Part shown: positions 55,147 to 63,975 of the stretch, in pieces
Layout: every line of letters begins with the position of its first letter
How positions within the stretch are numbered: position 1 is the stretch's first letter
From: Hyphomicrobiales bacterium
Lineage (GTDB): Bacteria > Pseudomonadota > Alphaproteobacteria > Rhizobiales > OSC116
Assembly (NCBI GenBank): GCA_002401855.1
Contig: NVUH01000011.1
Span: 1-64,000, forward strand
DNA length: 64,000 bases
Direction: 5' to 3'
Position numbers and translations under genes: made by a program
Notes under the pieces: generated by a model
What the model was told of the DNA's origin: nothing
The model's input: the letters and a program-made list of their open reading frames with translations, nothing else
The model's database searches: none

Positions 55147-56088
55147 ATGCCGTCACCTATAACAACTGAGTCACAATTAACTGTGCAAAGCGATAAAGCC
55201 TCTTCTTTGCTAGATCGTGTGGCGGCGTGGTGGGCATCGGATGACGGCCACCATCTGGCAGATATAAATGCCAAAAACTATAATAAAAACAGAGATATCC
55301 ATGTCGATATTAATAAATTTGCGCTGGAAGAATGGAGCCAACAACGGGTACAGATTTTAGAAATCTTGTGGGGTGTTGGCACACGGTTGCCAGGTGATGA
55401 TGAGCTGAATGGCGAATTGTTCAACCAAGTTTCACTTAATAGTAAATCCAAAATATTAGACATCGCGGTGGGGCTTGGCAATTGCGCGCGTATGCTGGCA
55501 AAAAATAATTTCGCTCATGTTGATGTGATTGACGCCTATCCCGATTTGTTATCGCATTTCATCACCGCGACTAAAGCTGAAAAGTTGGAGCCATTCATCT
55601 CTATTCTGCAAGGCGATTTAAACCAAGTTAAATTGCCAAAGTTGAAATATGATCTAGTCTATGGGCGCGAAGCTTTATTCAAAATTAAAAACAAACAGAC
55701 AGTGCTTGAAAAATGTGTCGATGCGCTTAAGCCGACGGGGCATTTTATCTTCACCGATTTTGTGCTGGAAAAAGATGCGTCGAGTTATAAAATTTTCAAA
55801 AACTGGTCTGCCCGCGAGAAGGCCACGGTTTACCCAGTTTCTCTCACTCAGTATAAAAAAATAATCCATGGGCTGGATATGAGATTATATCCAATTGTTG
55901 ATTATTCGGAGTCATATATTCATCACGTCAATACAGGCTGGTTGCGGCTTAAAGCCTATTTAGAATCTCATAAATTTGATGATGATTTTGTCGATGTCAT
56001 GGCGCAAGAATCCGACCTTTGGTTGTCACGGGTGCGAGCATTGCGCAGTGGCAAGCTTAAATTGATTAAATTTCATGTCACATTTTAA
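55147..56088 (+). CDS. Class I SAM methyltransferase-like protein, second of a tandem pair
   Basis: A 313-residue paralogue of the preceding product, alike along its whole length: LLDRVAAWWASDDGHHLAD, ILDIAVGLGNCARML, YDLVYGREALFKIKN and an ending in SDLWLSRVRALRSGKLKL. The additional N-terminus (MPSPITTESQLTVQSDKASS) differs. The ATG at 55147 follows GGAG at six bases; a start at 55102 lies inside the upstream gene. The pair arose by local duplication and may form a heterodimer or act on related substrates. Function unknown. Confidence 0.76.
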   Translation: MPSPITTESQLTVQSDKASSLLDRVAAWWASDDGHHLADINAKNYNKNRDIHVDINKFALEEWSQQRVQILEILWGVGTRLPGDDELNGELFNQVSLNSKSKILDIAVGLGNCARMLAKNNFAHVDVIDAYPDLLSHFITATKAEKLEPFISILQGDLNQVKLPKLKYDLVYGREALFKIKNKQTVLEKCVDALKPTGHFIFTDFVLEKDASSYKIFKNWSAREKATVYPVSLTQYKKIIHGLDMRLYPIVDYSESYIHHVNTGWLRLKAYLESHKFDDDFVDVMAQESDLWLSRVRALRSGKLKLIKFHVTF

Positions 56089-56135
56089 GCCTAGGTTACA
56101 TTACACTCACTTTAAATTTTCATAGTTGCTTCATA

Positions 56136-56594
56136 TTATTTTTTATCATCGCCATTTTGCTTTTTTTGGCGTTTTAAATTAAACTCGGTAAACGCGCCAT
56201 AAGCGGCGGCATACAACAAACCAACGCTTGAAAACCCGCGAAAAAATGCGGCCGGGTCAGCACCTTCGGCACCCAAGGCGACACTGAACATGCCACCAAT
56301 GAGTAAATAATGGCAAATGCGGCCAAGCTGTGGCAAATGCGGAATGGGGTTGCCCAAGGCGGTTTGGCCTTGTTGCACAAACACTTGATATTTATCTTCG
56401 GGCAAAAAACGTGCGTTAAGCGCCTGATAAATGATCATGAAAACGCAATAAGTGGCGAATAGAAAAAACGCCCGCGCTTCGTTCATAAAATTGAACAGGT
56501 TACCTGCCAAAGCCAAGGCCAAAACCACGGCGCTGATGGTTAGGTTGGTTTTGTTGAATAAAAGATTTCTATAACGGTCAGTAAATGGCGTCAC
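56136..56594 (-). CDS. Small membrane protein of unknown function
   Basis: A 152-residue protein with three to four hydrophobic segments (about residues 19-33, 39-58, 93-106 and 118-135), a positively charged N-terminus and a Lys-rich tail (KRQKKQNGDDKK). I do not recognise a family. It is divergent from the PiT gene and lies convergent to the methyltransferases. No partner is evident. Confidence 0.6.
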   Translation of the reverse strand: MTPFTDRYRNLLFNKTNLTISAVVLALALAGNLFNFMNEARAFFLFATYCVFMIIYQALNARFLPEDKYQVFVQQGQTALGNPIPHLPQLGRICHYLLIGGMFSVALGAEGADPAAFFRGFSSVGLLYAAAYGAFTEFNLKRQKKQNGDDKK

Positions 56595-56702
56595 GGGTAT
56601 GTCCTTAAATGAATTGGCTATAAATTAAATGTGATATCAATTCATTAGCATGTGATAAATAGCTCGTCTATATCTCTGCTACTTATATTTGGAAAGAGAA
56701 TA

Positions 56703-57710
56703 ATGGATTTTTATTTAACTGCAACCGCTATTTTTCTGCTTTTTTTACTGAGCTTTGCCAATGGGGCTAATGATGTGTCCAAATCCATCGCGACTTTGGC
56801 AGGGGCGGGGGTTGCGTCCCTATCCAAAGCGATCAATTGGGGCGTGTTTTGGACTTTGGTCGGCGCGTTATCAGGCATGTTATGGGGCGGGGCGATTGTT
56901 AAAAATTTGAGCCAAAGTTTTTATTCCGCAGATGCCGAGATGAATTTGAATGTTGCGTTAGCCGTCGCCATCGCGCCGATCATTTGGGTGTTTTTATCGA
57001 CCTATTTAAAATTGCCAGTATCGACCACACATAGCTTGGTCGGGGCGTTTATCGGCACTGGCCTATTTGCCTATGGGGTCGATGGCATTGTGTGGCAAAA
57101 GGTCGGGGTGAAAATCGTGTTGCCGCTTTTGGTCAGCCCATTTGCGTCAATTTTTTTGGCTATCATTGGCTATAAATTCATCCGCCGTATGACCGCTAAA
57201 TTGCCCAATGGCCAGTATGGTTTGCTGGGGTTTAAATTTCGAATTAACGAAGATATTCTGCATTGGTTTACTAGTGGCCTGCTGACTTTTGCCCGCGGCT
57301 TGAATGACACGCCAAAACTAATTGCGGTTATTTTGCCAATCATCATGCTCAAACCAGAGCAATTGGGCGGTATGTATTATGTGATCGGCGCGGTTTCGAT
57401 GAGTTTAGGCGCGTGGCTGATCGGCAAACGTATCACGGTAATTTTGGCCGAAAAAGTCACCAAAATGGATCATCATCAAGGGTTCGCGGCCAATTTAATT
57501 GCCTCATTTTTGGTGATTGGGGCGAGTCGTTTTGGCTTGCCTGTTTCGACCACCCACGTATCCACCTCTGCCATCATTGGGGTGGGCATTGCTGGCAAAA
57601 GTAAATTGGATATGAAGGTGATCATGTCGATGCTCGGCGCATGGATCATCACTGTGCCTGGCGCGGGTTTGATCGCGGGTGCTGGTTATTATATTATATG
57701 CTTGTTTTAG
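56703..57710 (+). CDS. PiT-family inorganic phosphate transporter
   Basis: A 335-residue symporter with about ten helices. Both PiT signatures are present: ANGANDVSKSIATLAG near the N-terminus and SRFGLPVSTTHVSTSAIIG near the C-terminus, together with KLPVSTTHSLVGAFIG and RGLNDTPKLIAV. It takes up phosphate with protons or cations, and arsenate can be carried too. The ATG at 56703 was chosen because GGAAAGAGA precedes it. It is followed 42 bases later by arsM on the same strand. Confidence 0.9.
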   Translation: MDFYLTATAIFLLFLLSFANGANDVSKSIATLAGAGVASLSKAINWGVFWTLVGALSGMLWGGAIVKNLSQSFYSADAEMNLNVALAVAIAPIIWVFLSTYLKLPVSTTHSLVGAFIGTGLFAYGVDGIVWQKVGVKIVLPLLVSPFASIFLAIIGYKFIRRMTAKLPNGQYGLLGFKFRINEDILHWFTSGLLTFARGLNDTPKLIAVILPIIMLKPEQLGGMYYVIGAVSMSLGAWLIGKRITVILAEKVTKMDHHQGFAANLIASFLVIGASRFGLPVSTTHVSTSAIIGVGIAGKSKLDMKVIMSMLGAWIITVPGAGLIAGAGYYIICLF

Positions 57711-57752
57711 TTTTATAAGCTCATATATTGAATTTAAATATTGGAGATTGAA

Positions 57753-58802
57753 ATGTCACAAATTCATGAAGATGTACAAGAATATTATGGCGAAACGCTC
57801 AAAACAAATGAGGATTTGTTGACCAGCGCTTGCTGCCCAACAGACGCGATGCCTGCCTATTTGCGGCCGCTGGTCGGCAATGTGCATGAAGAGATTGTGA
57901 GTAAATTTTACGGTTGTGGCTCGCCCATTCCACCAAAATTAGATGGCATGACGGTGCTAGATTTAGGCTCAGGTAGTGGGCAAGATTGTTATGTGTTGAG
58001 CCAACTTGTTGGCGAAAGCGGCCAAGTGATTGGGGTCGATATGACCGATCAACAGCTTGATGTGGCGCGTAAATATATCGATTATCACACCGAAAAATTT
58101 GGATTTGCGAAGCCGAATATTAGCTTTGTGAAGCATTTTATTGAAGATCTTTCCTCCATTGAAGATGCGAGTGTGGATTTGGTGGTGTCTAACTGTGTGA
58201 TCAATCTAGCGCCTGAAAAAGACAAAGTTTTTGCTGAGATTTACCGTATTTTAAAACCGGGTGGTGAGCTGTATTTTGCTGATGTGTTTGCCGATAGGCG
58301 GTTGAGTGCTGAGCTTAAGGCTGATCCTGTCATCGTTGGTGAATGTTTGGGCGGGGCGCTTTATGTTGAAGACTATCGCCGCCAAATGTCGGGGCTGGGT
58401 TTTAACATGTCCTATACAGTGAGCAATAGTGTTTTGAGCGTCGAGGATGAGGCGCTGAAGCCTAAGCTTGAGCATATTAATTTTACCTCACAAACTGTGC
58501 GGGCGTTTAAAATTGAGGCTGAGGATAGAGAAGAAGATTATGGGCATAAAGCTCGCTATGATGGCTCTATTGCTGAGATTGCTGATGCGTTTGTGCTGGA
58601 TCAGAATCATAGTTTTGCGGCTGGCGAATGGGTTAGTGTTTCGGGTAATGTGGCGAATATTTTGAGCCAAAGCCGTTATAAGGATGCGTTTGAGGTTGAA
58701 GGTAGTTTTGAGGCGCATCATGGTGGGTTTGCTAGTGATGAGGTGGTTGCGGCGAGTGAGAGTTGTTGTGCGCCTGCGGCGGCTACAACGGGTTGTTGTT
58801 AA
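57753..58802 (+). CDS. arsM: Arsenite methyltransferase
   Basis: Methylates arsenite to volatile forms with SAM and thiols. In the 349-residue protein motif I is LDLGSGSGQDC at about residue 69. The conserved As-binding thiols are seen as C55 (FYGCGS), C148 (SNCVINL) and C198 (GECLGGALY), with the same 50-residue gap as in studied ArsM; C27-C28 sit near the start. The C-terminus ends ESCCAPAAATTGCC, a Cys-rich tail that may hand over arsenite. The ATG at 57753 follows GGAG. No arsR is visible upstream. Confidence 0.9.
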   Translation: MSQIHEDVQEYYGETLKTNEDLLTSACCPTDAMPAYLRPLVGNVHEEIVSKFYGCGSPIPPKLDGMTVLDLGSGSGQDCYVLSQLVGESGQVIGVDMTDQQLDVARKYIDYHTEKFGFAKPNISFVKHFIEDLSSIEDASVDLVVSNCVINLAPEKDKVFAEIYRILKPGGELYFADVFADRRLSAELKADPVIVGECLGGALYVEDYRRQMSGLGFNMSYTVSNSVLSVEDEALKPKLEHINFTSQTVRAFKIEAEDREEDYGHKARYDGSIAEIADAFVLDQNHSFAAGEWVSVSGNVANILSQSRYKDAFEVEGSFEAHHGGFASDEVVAASESCCAPAAATTGCC

Positions 58803-58858
58803 GGGGTGAGTTGAATTTTTTTGCGGTGGTTTTGATGTTTCCGTTGGGTGGCGCTCCT

Positions 58859-59228
58859 GTTAATGCTCTGGAAGTTTGCATTTTTACGCCCACCTTTCGG
58901 TGGGCTAGTGGCTCCTGCACCCCAAGGGCACTTCCTCGCTTCGCTCACGGCGCGGGCGCTTGCATCCGCAAGCTTGCTACGGGCTAACCGCCCGACGGCC
59001 AGTCGGCCTTGCCTCTCCCTACGGGTTCGGACTTTTTTTCCATGAAAAGCACAATGAGTAAACAGTTTAGCACCTATATGCGGAGCTTCACCAAACTCTA
59101 GTTCACTAAGCATAATGCGGTTAGGTTGGGTGGTGAATTTACCGCTGACCAGCGGCTGAGTGGCTTAGCTAGCGAGCGGAGCGAACGCACGCAGTGCCAA
59201 ACATAATGCAAACTTCCAGAGCATTAAC
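58859..59228. mobile_element. 370-bp noncoding element with perfect 24-bp terminal inverted repeats
   Basis: The 24 bases 58859-58882 are exactly the reverse complement of 59205-59228 (GCTCTGGAAGTTTGCATT core). The inside is GC-richer than its surroundings and includes a GCCCACC/GGTGGGC hairpin (58888-58905). It lies in the gap between arsM and fdxA and encodes nothing convincing, although one minus-strand frame crosses it for 104 codons. The core, plus GCGCTCCTG five bases ahead, recurs at 63941-63975. TTAA at both edges could be a target duplication. A MITE-like or REP-like element is the best label. Confidence 0.7.
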
Positions 59229-59244
59229 TATCCGCCAACTTTTT

Positions 59245-59580
59245 TCAATCACCTTCGCCGGGTTCTTCTGAAAGCATGGGGAGTTTGCCGGTTTTGCCGT
59301 CAAAATCTTCGGCTTCGGGCAATTGGTCTTTTTTCATGGTGATGTTGGGCCAGATGTCGGCAAATTTGGTGTTTAGCTCTAGCCAGCTTTCTAAATCAGG
59401 CTCAGTGTCTGGTCTGATGGCATCGGCGGGGCATTCAGGTTCGCATACGCCGCAATCAATGCATTCGTCAGGGTGAATGACCAGAAAATTCTCACCTTCG
59501 TAAAAACAATCAACAGGGCAAACTTCAACACAATCCGTAAACTTACATTTTATGCAATTTTCAGTAACTACATAAGTCAT
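59245..59580 (-). CDS. fdxA: Seven-iron ferredoxin FdxA
   Basis: A 111-residue 3Fe-4S/4Fe-4S ferredoxin. Cys residues at 9, 12, 17, 21 and 25 and the second cluster [13 protein letters not shown] are the standard pattern. It carries electrons to monooxygenases or radical enzymes. The ATG at 59580 gives the usual start [18 protein letters not shown]; a longer frame adds MEIK. It lies in the helicase-S4-ferredoxin block that is common in Hyphomicrobiales. Alphaproteobacterial genomes usually keep carD after it; here the region leads to the MITE-like element instead. Confidence 0.93.
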   Translation of the reverse strand: MTYVVTENCIKCKFTDCVEVCPVDCFYEGENFLVIHPDECIDCGVCEPECPADAIRPDTEPDLESWLELNTKFADIWPNITMKKDQLPEAEDFDGKTGKLPMLSEEPGEGD

Positions 59581-59859
59581 TTTAATCTCCAAATACGTCC
59601 AATAATACCCTGCGAAAATATTATTTACATTTTATTTTGTGAATTAATCTAATTAACATTAAAATCACATAGAATACATAAGGCTACATTACGCATTTCG
59701 TGCGTGTGAGCAATAAAAAAACATCCTGATCTTAATATTTTGATACATTGCAATATATATAGTGCCGAATTGTATGATTTTATACACATTCTAATCTATT
59801 GGCTAATCTATTGGCAAATCTGATCGGCAAATTGTTGGTTAGTCTTTAGTTGAATAAAA

Positions 59860-60273
59860 TTAAAAATCCAGCGCGTTTAATCTAAATTGATCAGTTTCAC
59901 GTCGTTGTTTTTTGGTTGGCCGTCCTGCGCCTTTTTCGCGTAAAAATGGTGGGGCTAAAAAGTCGGGCGTGTCTTTATTGGTTCTGGGTTCAGGCGCTGG
60001 GCTTTGGTCATCATAAAGCAAGCAAGCTTCTTTAAAGGGCCGTCTTGTGGCGTTAATGCCCAAAATTTCAATCATCATAATGCGGTCATTTAACTCAAAG
60101 GTCAAAATATCGGCAATTTTAAGCTTATAACTGGCTTTGGCGATTTTTTCGCCATTCACTCTAATGCGATTGGCATTGACTAATTTTGTCGCTAAGGCAC
60201 GGCTTTTGATGAAGCGCGAATGGAATAACCATTTGTCGATCCGCTGCGCCAATATCTCATTTTCGTCTGCCAT
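59860..60273 (-). CDS. S4-domain RNA-binding protein
   Basis: A 137-residue protein whose first half is an S4 domain: RIDKWLFHSRFIKSRALATK and RIRVNGEKIAKASYKLK, as in heat-shock protein Hsp15, which frees stalled ribosomes' 50S subunits. The second half is a basic, proline-rich tail (FLREKGAGRPTKKQRRETDQF). The ATG at 60273 was preferred to the GTG at 60282. It lies three to twelve bases after the helicase gene, so both are probably co-expressed. Confidence 0.9.
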   Translation of the reverse strand: MADENEILAQRIDKWLFHSRFIKSRALATKLVNANRIRVNGEKIAKASYKLKIADILTFELNDRIMMIEILGINATRRPFKEACLLYDDQSPAPEPRTNKDTPDFLAPPFLREKGAGRPTKKQRRETDQFRLNALDF

Positions 60274-60285
60274 TAAACTCACTGG

Positions 60286-63200
60286 TTAAACCTTGCCCTT
60301 TAATGCCAACAAAGCAGCAAAGGGGCTGTTTTCAGGCGCGATGGTTGGTTTGGGTTTATTGTTTTTATGCGGGTTTTGTGGCTTGGATTTATGCCTATTG
60401 GCATTTTTGTTAAATGGCTTTTTGCCGCTCCGATTGTCTCTTTCGTTTTTATTTGTTTGGGCGTTTCTATTACCCTGGGCGCTTTTATTACCTTGGGCAT
60501 TTCTATTGCCCTTGCTATTCTGATCGTCAGTGGCATTTCTATTCTGGTTGCGGTTATTGCGGCGCTGGCCAGATTGGTTGCGTTTGCGCGCAGGAAACCA
60601 AACCTCTTCATGTGTGGGGATGTCCTTAGCGGTTTCTTTATCATTGCCTTTTTCGTCATCATCGGTTTGGGCTTGCACCACAGCATTATCGGTAGTTTCA
60701 TCGGCTGCTTGTTTCGCAGCCGCATCAGCAGGTGCTTGTTCAATCTCAATTTTGCTCATATGGTAGCCAATGGTGGCCAAAATGTTAGAAAATTCTTCAC
60801 CACTACAGCCAACAAGTGACATCATGTTAGGCGTCACCATAAAACCGCCACTTATATGGGCGCCCAAAGGCCGCGCTTGGCCAACAGGTTCCAACACGCT
60901 TTTCACCACGTCTTTAGTGGGCTCATCTTGGGTTGGTTCAGTTTTGGCATCGGCTTCTGGTTCTGATTTTGCTTCGGCTTTACCTTCGGCTTTACCTTCG
61001 GGTTCAGCAATTTCTACTGGCTTGGCCAATTCCACAGGTTTTGCCGCGGCCTTTGGCTTCCAATATAACACTTCGCGGATCAGATCGGCCAAGCGCTCCA
61101 ACATGTCAATGCGCACCGCACGGGTCACACATTTTCTAAAGCCAGCGGTTTGGTAATAATTATTCGGCATATTGGCATCTAAAGCCACCGATGTCAGACC
61201 TTGGCCGGGGTGAGGCGCAAGCGCAAGCTGTTTATTTTGTTGTTTCGCAGTTTGTAAGGCGGCTAATAACATCAATAATTTAGTCGGCGCAGGTTTTAAC
61301 AATTGCGGAATAAAAATATGATAAGCGCCAAATCTCACACCAAAGCGGCGCAATTGTTTGCGGGCTTCTTGGTCGAGAGCTTTGATGTCATTATTCACCT
61401 CATCACGCACCAAAATACCAAAGTTTTCAACCAGTTGAAAGGCCACACCGCGCGCTAGGCCGGTCACGTTTTCAGGATCGTTAAGTTTAATAAGGCTGGA
61501 TAAATGTGTATCAATTTCGCTTTTGAGCCAAGTCTTAACAAATTCGCCTAAGCGTTGTTCATCGGCGCTGGATATATATTCATTGGTGATGATGCGGCTA
61601 TAGGGGCTCAAAATGGCATCGCCAGCTTCAATGCGGGCAATTGCATGTTCGCCCCAGCAAATTTGGCCTTGGTCATCAATTAATAATTGGCTCGGTTGTT
61701 CGGTGGTGATGAGGCCAATGCGGCGTTCAATTTCGGCCGAAACTTGGGCTAAAGATGCGCTGCGTAGGGCTTTTTCCTGCGCTTTGTCATCTGTTTCACC
61801 AAGGGTAAATTCTAAGCCGATTACGCTTCCAACAATTTGGTCTTCTACTTTCACTTCACCTGTATCTGAAATATCGGTCATAATGTCTTCCTTTTCACGA
61901 AGTCTACTCATCAGTAGGCTTGTTCTCTTGTCTACAAATCTCTGCGTCAGGCGCTCATGTAAAGCATCTGACAAGCGATTCTCTATGTTACGGGTCACGT
62001 TGCGCCAGTGGCCAACTTCTAATACCCAATTGGGTCGATTGGCGATGAATGTCCATGTCCTGATATGCGCAATGCGGTTTGACAGGGCATCAATGTCCCC
62101 GTCAACATTATCAGAATAGCTGACCTGTTTTGCAAACCAATCTGTGTCTATATGTCCATTTTGCATTAGATTGCGATAAATATGTGACACTAAAGTCGCA
62201 TGTTCGGCCAAAACCAGCTTTCTAAAGTCCGGAATCGAGGCCACTTCCCATAATATCTTGTTGGCAGCCCCGCCGCGGGCATAATGGATAACGTCTTCAT
62301 CTTTAATCAAATATTCTAAAGTGGCTTGGTCAATCGCCGTATCAGTGCGCACCAAGCCGTTAATTTCAGATGGCCGATTGAGCGAAATAATTAAATTATG
62401 TATGGTCGAAAAATCGAGCTGGTTGCTGCGCCAATGTAAATGAGTGATCGGCTCAAATTCATGCTCCTCAATGGCATGAATGCTGTCCTCATCCATATGT
62501 TTGACTAAAGATGTGATGCCAAATGTGCCGTCATTCTTAAACCTGCCCGCGCGGCCGGCAATCTGCGCCATTTCAGGGTTGTTTAAATGCCTTGTGCGTT
62601 TGCCATCAAATTTTCGCGTGGCGGCAAACGCCACATGGTCAATGTCTAAGTTCAACCCCATGCCAATGGCATCAGTTGCCACAATATAATCAACCTCACC
62701 TTTTTGATAAAGCGCAATTTGGGCGTTGCGGGTGCGCGGGCTTAATGAACCTAGCACCACGGCAGCACCACCTTTTTGGCGGCGGATTAGCTCAGCAATT
62801 TCATAAACCCGATCGGCACTAAACGCCACGATGGCGGTTTTATGCGGCAGGCGAGATAATTTCTTTTGCCCCGCATAGCTTAAATTGGAAAATCTAGGGC
62901 GGGTGACAAAATTCACATCTGGCAACAAGCGCCCAATGATGTCGCGCATGGTTTCGGCGCCCAAAAACATGGTCTGTTTGTTGCCGCGATAATTGAGCAA
63001 GCGGTTGGTGAAAATATAACCGCGGTGCGGGTCTGCGGCCAGTTGAATTTCATCAACCGCCATAAAATCCACCCGCAAATCGCGCGGCATGGCTTCAACC
63101 GTGCAGATGAAATAATTGGGGTTTTTGGGGATGATTTTTTCTTCACCCGTAATCAACGCCACTTGCGATATGTCTTTTAACTTGATAACGCGGTCATAAA

Positions 63201-63414
63201 CCTCACGCGCCAGCAGCCTGAGCGGCAGGCCAATCATGCCGGTATTGTGGCTGAGCATGGTCGAGATGGCAAGGTGGGTTTTGCCGGTATTGGTCGGGCC
63301 TAAAATGGCGGTTATATTGTGATTTTCATCACTAATGTCATATTTATCAGGGGTGGTGTTTTCTAACCTTTGGTCAAAATCTCGCGCTGCGGTTTTGGAT
63401 TTTGTAATGCGCAT
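60286..63414 (-). CDS. SUV3/MgpS-like DEAD/DEAH-box RNA helicase
   Basis: A 1042-residue superfamily 2 helicase. The N-terminal motor has AILGPTNTGKTHLAISTMLS (motif I), AVDEIQLAADPHRG with a DEIQ box and IVATDAIGMGLNLDIDHVAF with QIAGRAGR for motifs V and VI, close to mitochondrial Suv3. The middle is an alpha-rich region, and the C-terminus from about residue 800 is a low-complexity, charged tail of Ala/Glu/Lys then Asn/Arg/Gln repeats. It likely acts on RNA. The tail probably binds RNA or ribosomes and is prone to length change. Confidence 0.9.
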   Translation of the reverse strand: MRITKSKTAARDFDQRLENTTPDKYDISDENHNITAILGPTNTGKTHLAISTMLSHNTGMIGLPLRLLAREVYDRVIKLKDISQVALITGEEKIIPKNPNYFICTVEAMPRDLRVDFMAVDEIQLAADPHRGYIFTNRLLNYRGNKQTMFLGAETMRDIIGRLLPDVNFVTRPRFSNLSYAGQKKLSRLPHKTAIVAFSADRVYEIAELIRRQKGGAAVVLGSLSPRTRNAQIALYQKGEVDYIVATDAIGMGLNLDIDHVAFAATRKFDGKRTRHLNNPEMAQIAGRAGRFKNDGTFGITSLVKHMDEDSIHAIEEHEFEPITHLHWRSNQLDFSTIHNLIISLNRPSEINGLVRTDTAIDQATLEYLIKDEDVIHYARGGAANKILWEVASIPDFRKLVLAEHATLVSHIYRNLMQNGHIDTDWFAKQVSYSDNVDGDIDALSNRIAHIRTWTFIANRPNWVLEVGHWRNVTRNIENRLSDALHERLTQRFVDKRTSLLMSRLREKEDIMTDISDTGEVKVEDQIVGSVIGLEFTLGETDDKAQEKALRSASLAQVSAEIERRIGLITTEQPSQLLIDDQGQICWGEHAIARIEAGDAILSPYSRIITNEYISSADEQRLGEFVKTWLKSEIDTHLSSLIKLNDPENVTGLARGVAFQLVENFGILVRDEVNNDIKALDQEARKQLRRFGVRFGAYHIFIPQLLKPAPTKLLMLLAALQTAKQQNKQLALAPHPGQGLTSVALDANMPNNYYQTAGFRKCVTRAVRIDMLERLADLIREVLYWKPKAAAKPVELAKPVEIAEPEGKAEGKAEAKSEPEADAKTEPTQDEPTKDVVKSVLEPVGQARPLGAHISGGFMVTPNMMSLVGCSGEEFSNILATIGYHMSKIEIEQAPADAAAKQAADETTDNAVVQAQTDDDEKGNDKETAKDIPTHEEVWFPARKRNQSGQRRNNRNQNRNATDDQNSKGNRNAQGNKSAQGNRNAQTNKNERDNRSGKKPFNKNANRHKSKPQNPHKNNKPKPTIAPENSPFAALLALKGKV

Positions 63415-63525
63415 GGTCGTGGCTCGATTCTCACTCTAAATATCTCAGCATATATATAAGACAATTATGGCATTTTTGTAAATGCCGCATTTGATTTTGC
63501 TAAAAGTTAAGGAGGGTTGTTAAGG

Positions 63526-63681
63526 CTTTTGCTATAATTGTTAATTTTGGAACGTGATGAGAACGTATGCTGTACGAATCACTGACAAATTAATGTTCAC
63601 ATTATGTTCTATACCACATATTGTTTTGAATGCGCTACTGTTAATATTTTATGTTGGATTGTTAAAGGTCTAGATGAATTT
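63526..63681 (+). repeat. Noncoding repeat unit, copy A
   Basis: Copy A runs from CTTTTGCTATAATTGTTAA to GGTCTAGATGAATT. Shared blocks with copy B at 63753-63881 include GAACG, CGAATC-CTGAC, TTAATGTT, TTATGTTCT and AAAGGTCTAGATGAATT. They occur in the same order. Copy A has about 27 extra bases near 63628-63655. The unit may be a duplicated ncRNA or element remnant. Confidence 0.6.
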
Positions 63682-63752
63682 TTGGGGTGAATTTGAGGTG
63701 ATTTATTAATATTTATGGTTAATATACTGAATCTAAGGTGCTGATAAGTGAC

Positions 63753-63881
63753 TCTTTTTGCTGATATTTGTTAACTTTTAGAACGAGGGCAGAACGAAAC
63801 ATGTCCGAATCGCTGACAGGTTAATGTTTATGTTATGTTCTTTACTGTATATTGATGATGATGAAAGGTCTAGATGAATTT
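63753..63881 (+). repeat. Noncoding repeat unit, copy B
   Basis: Copy B runs from TCTTTTTGCTGATATTTGTTAA to GGTCTAGATGAATT. It repeats the copy A order of blocks with scattered changes. The two copies start about 227 bases apart. Neither has a reading frame worth calling. Confidence 0.6.
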
Positions 63882-63940
63882 ATATTAATTCTAGAGTATT
63901 AATGGTCAGCCGATTGTTTTTTTGCGGCATATACTGGGAT

Positions 63941-63975
63941 GCGCTCCTGCCTAGGCTCTGGAAGTTTGCATTTTT
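63941..63975 (+). repeat. Second copy of the arsM-fdxA repeat end, cut by the window
   Basis: GCGCTCCTG (63941-63949), five variable bases and then GCTCTGGAAGTTTGCATTTTT (21 bases) match 58851-58885 in order and spacing. The sequence after this point differs (TTCGTTCGG), so only the end is shared before the window stops. Confidence 0.7.

Noticed and set aside
58799-59113. A 104-codon minus-strand frame across the inverted-repeat element
   Set aside because: It overlaps the 3' end of arsM and one end of the element, has no ribosome site, and its Arg/Gly/Pro-rich translation follows from the GC-rich palindromes.
60293-62822. Several long plus-strand frames opposite the helicase gene
   Set aside because: They mirror the low-complexity coding sequence of the helicase and carry no domain or start signal of their own.
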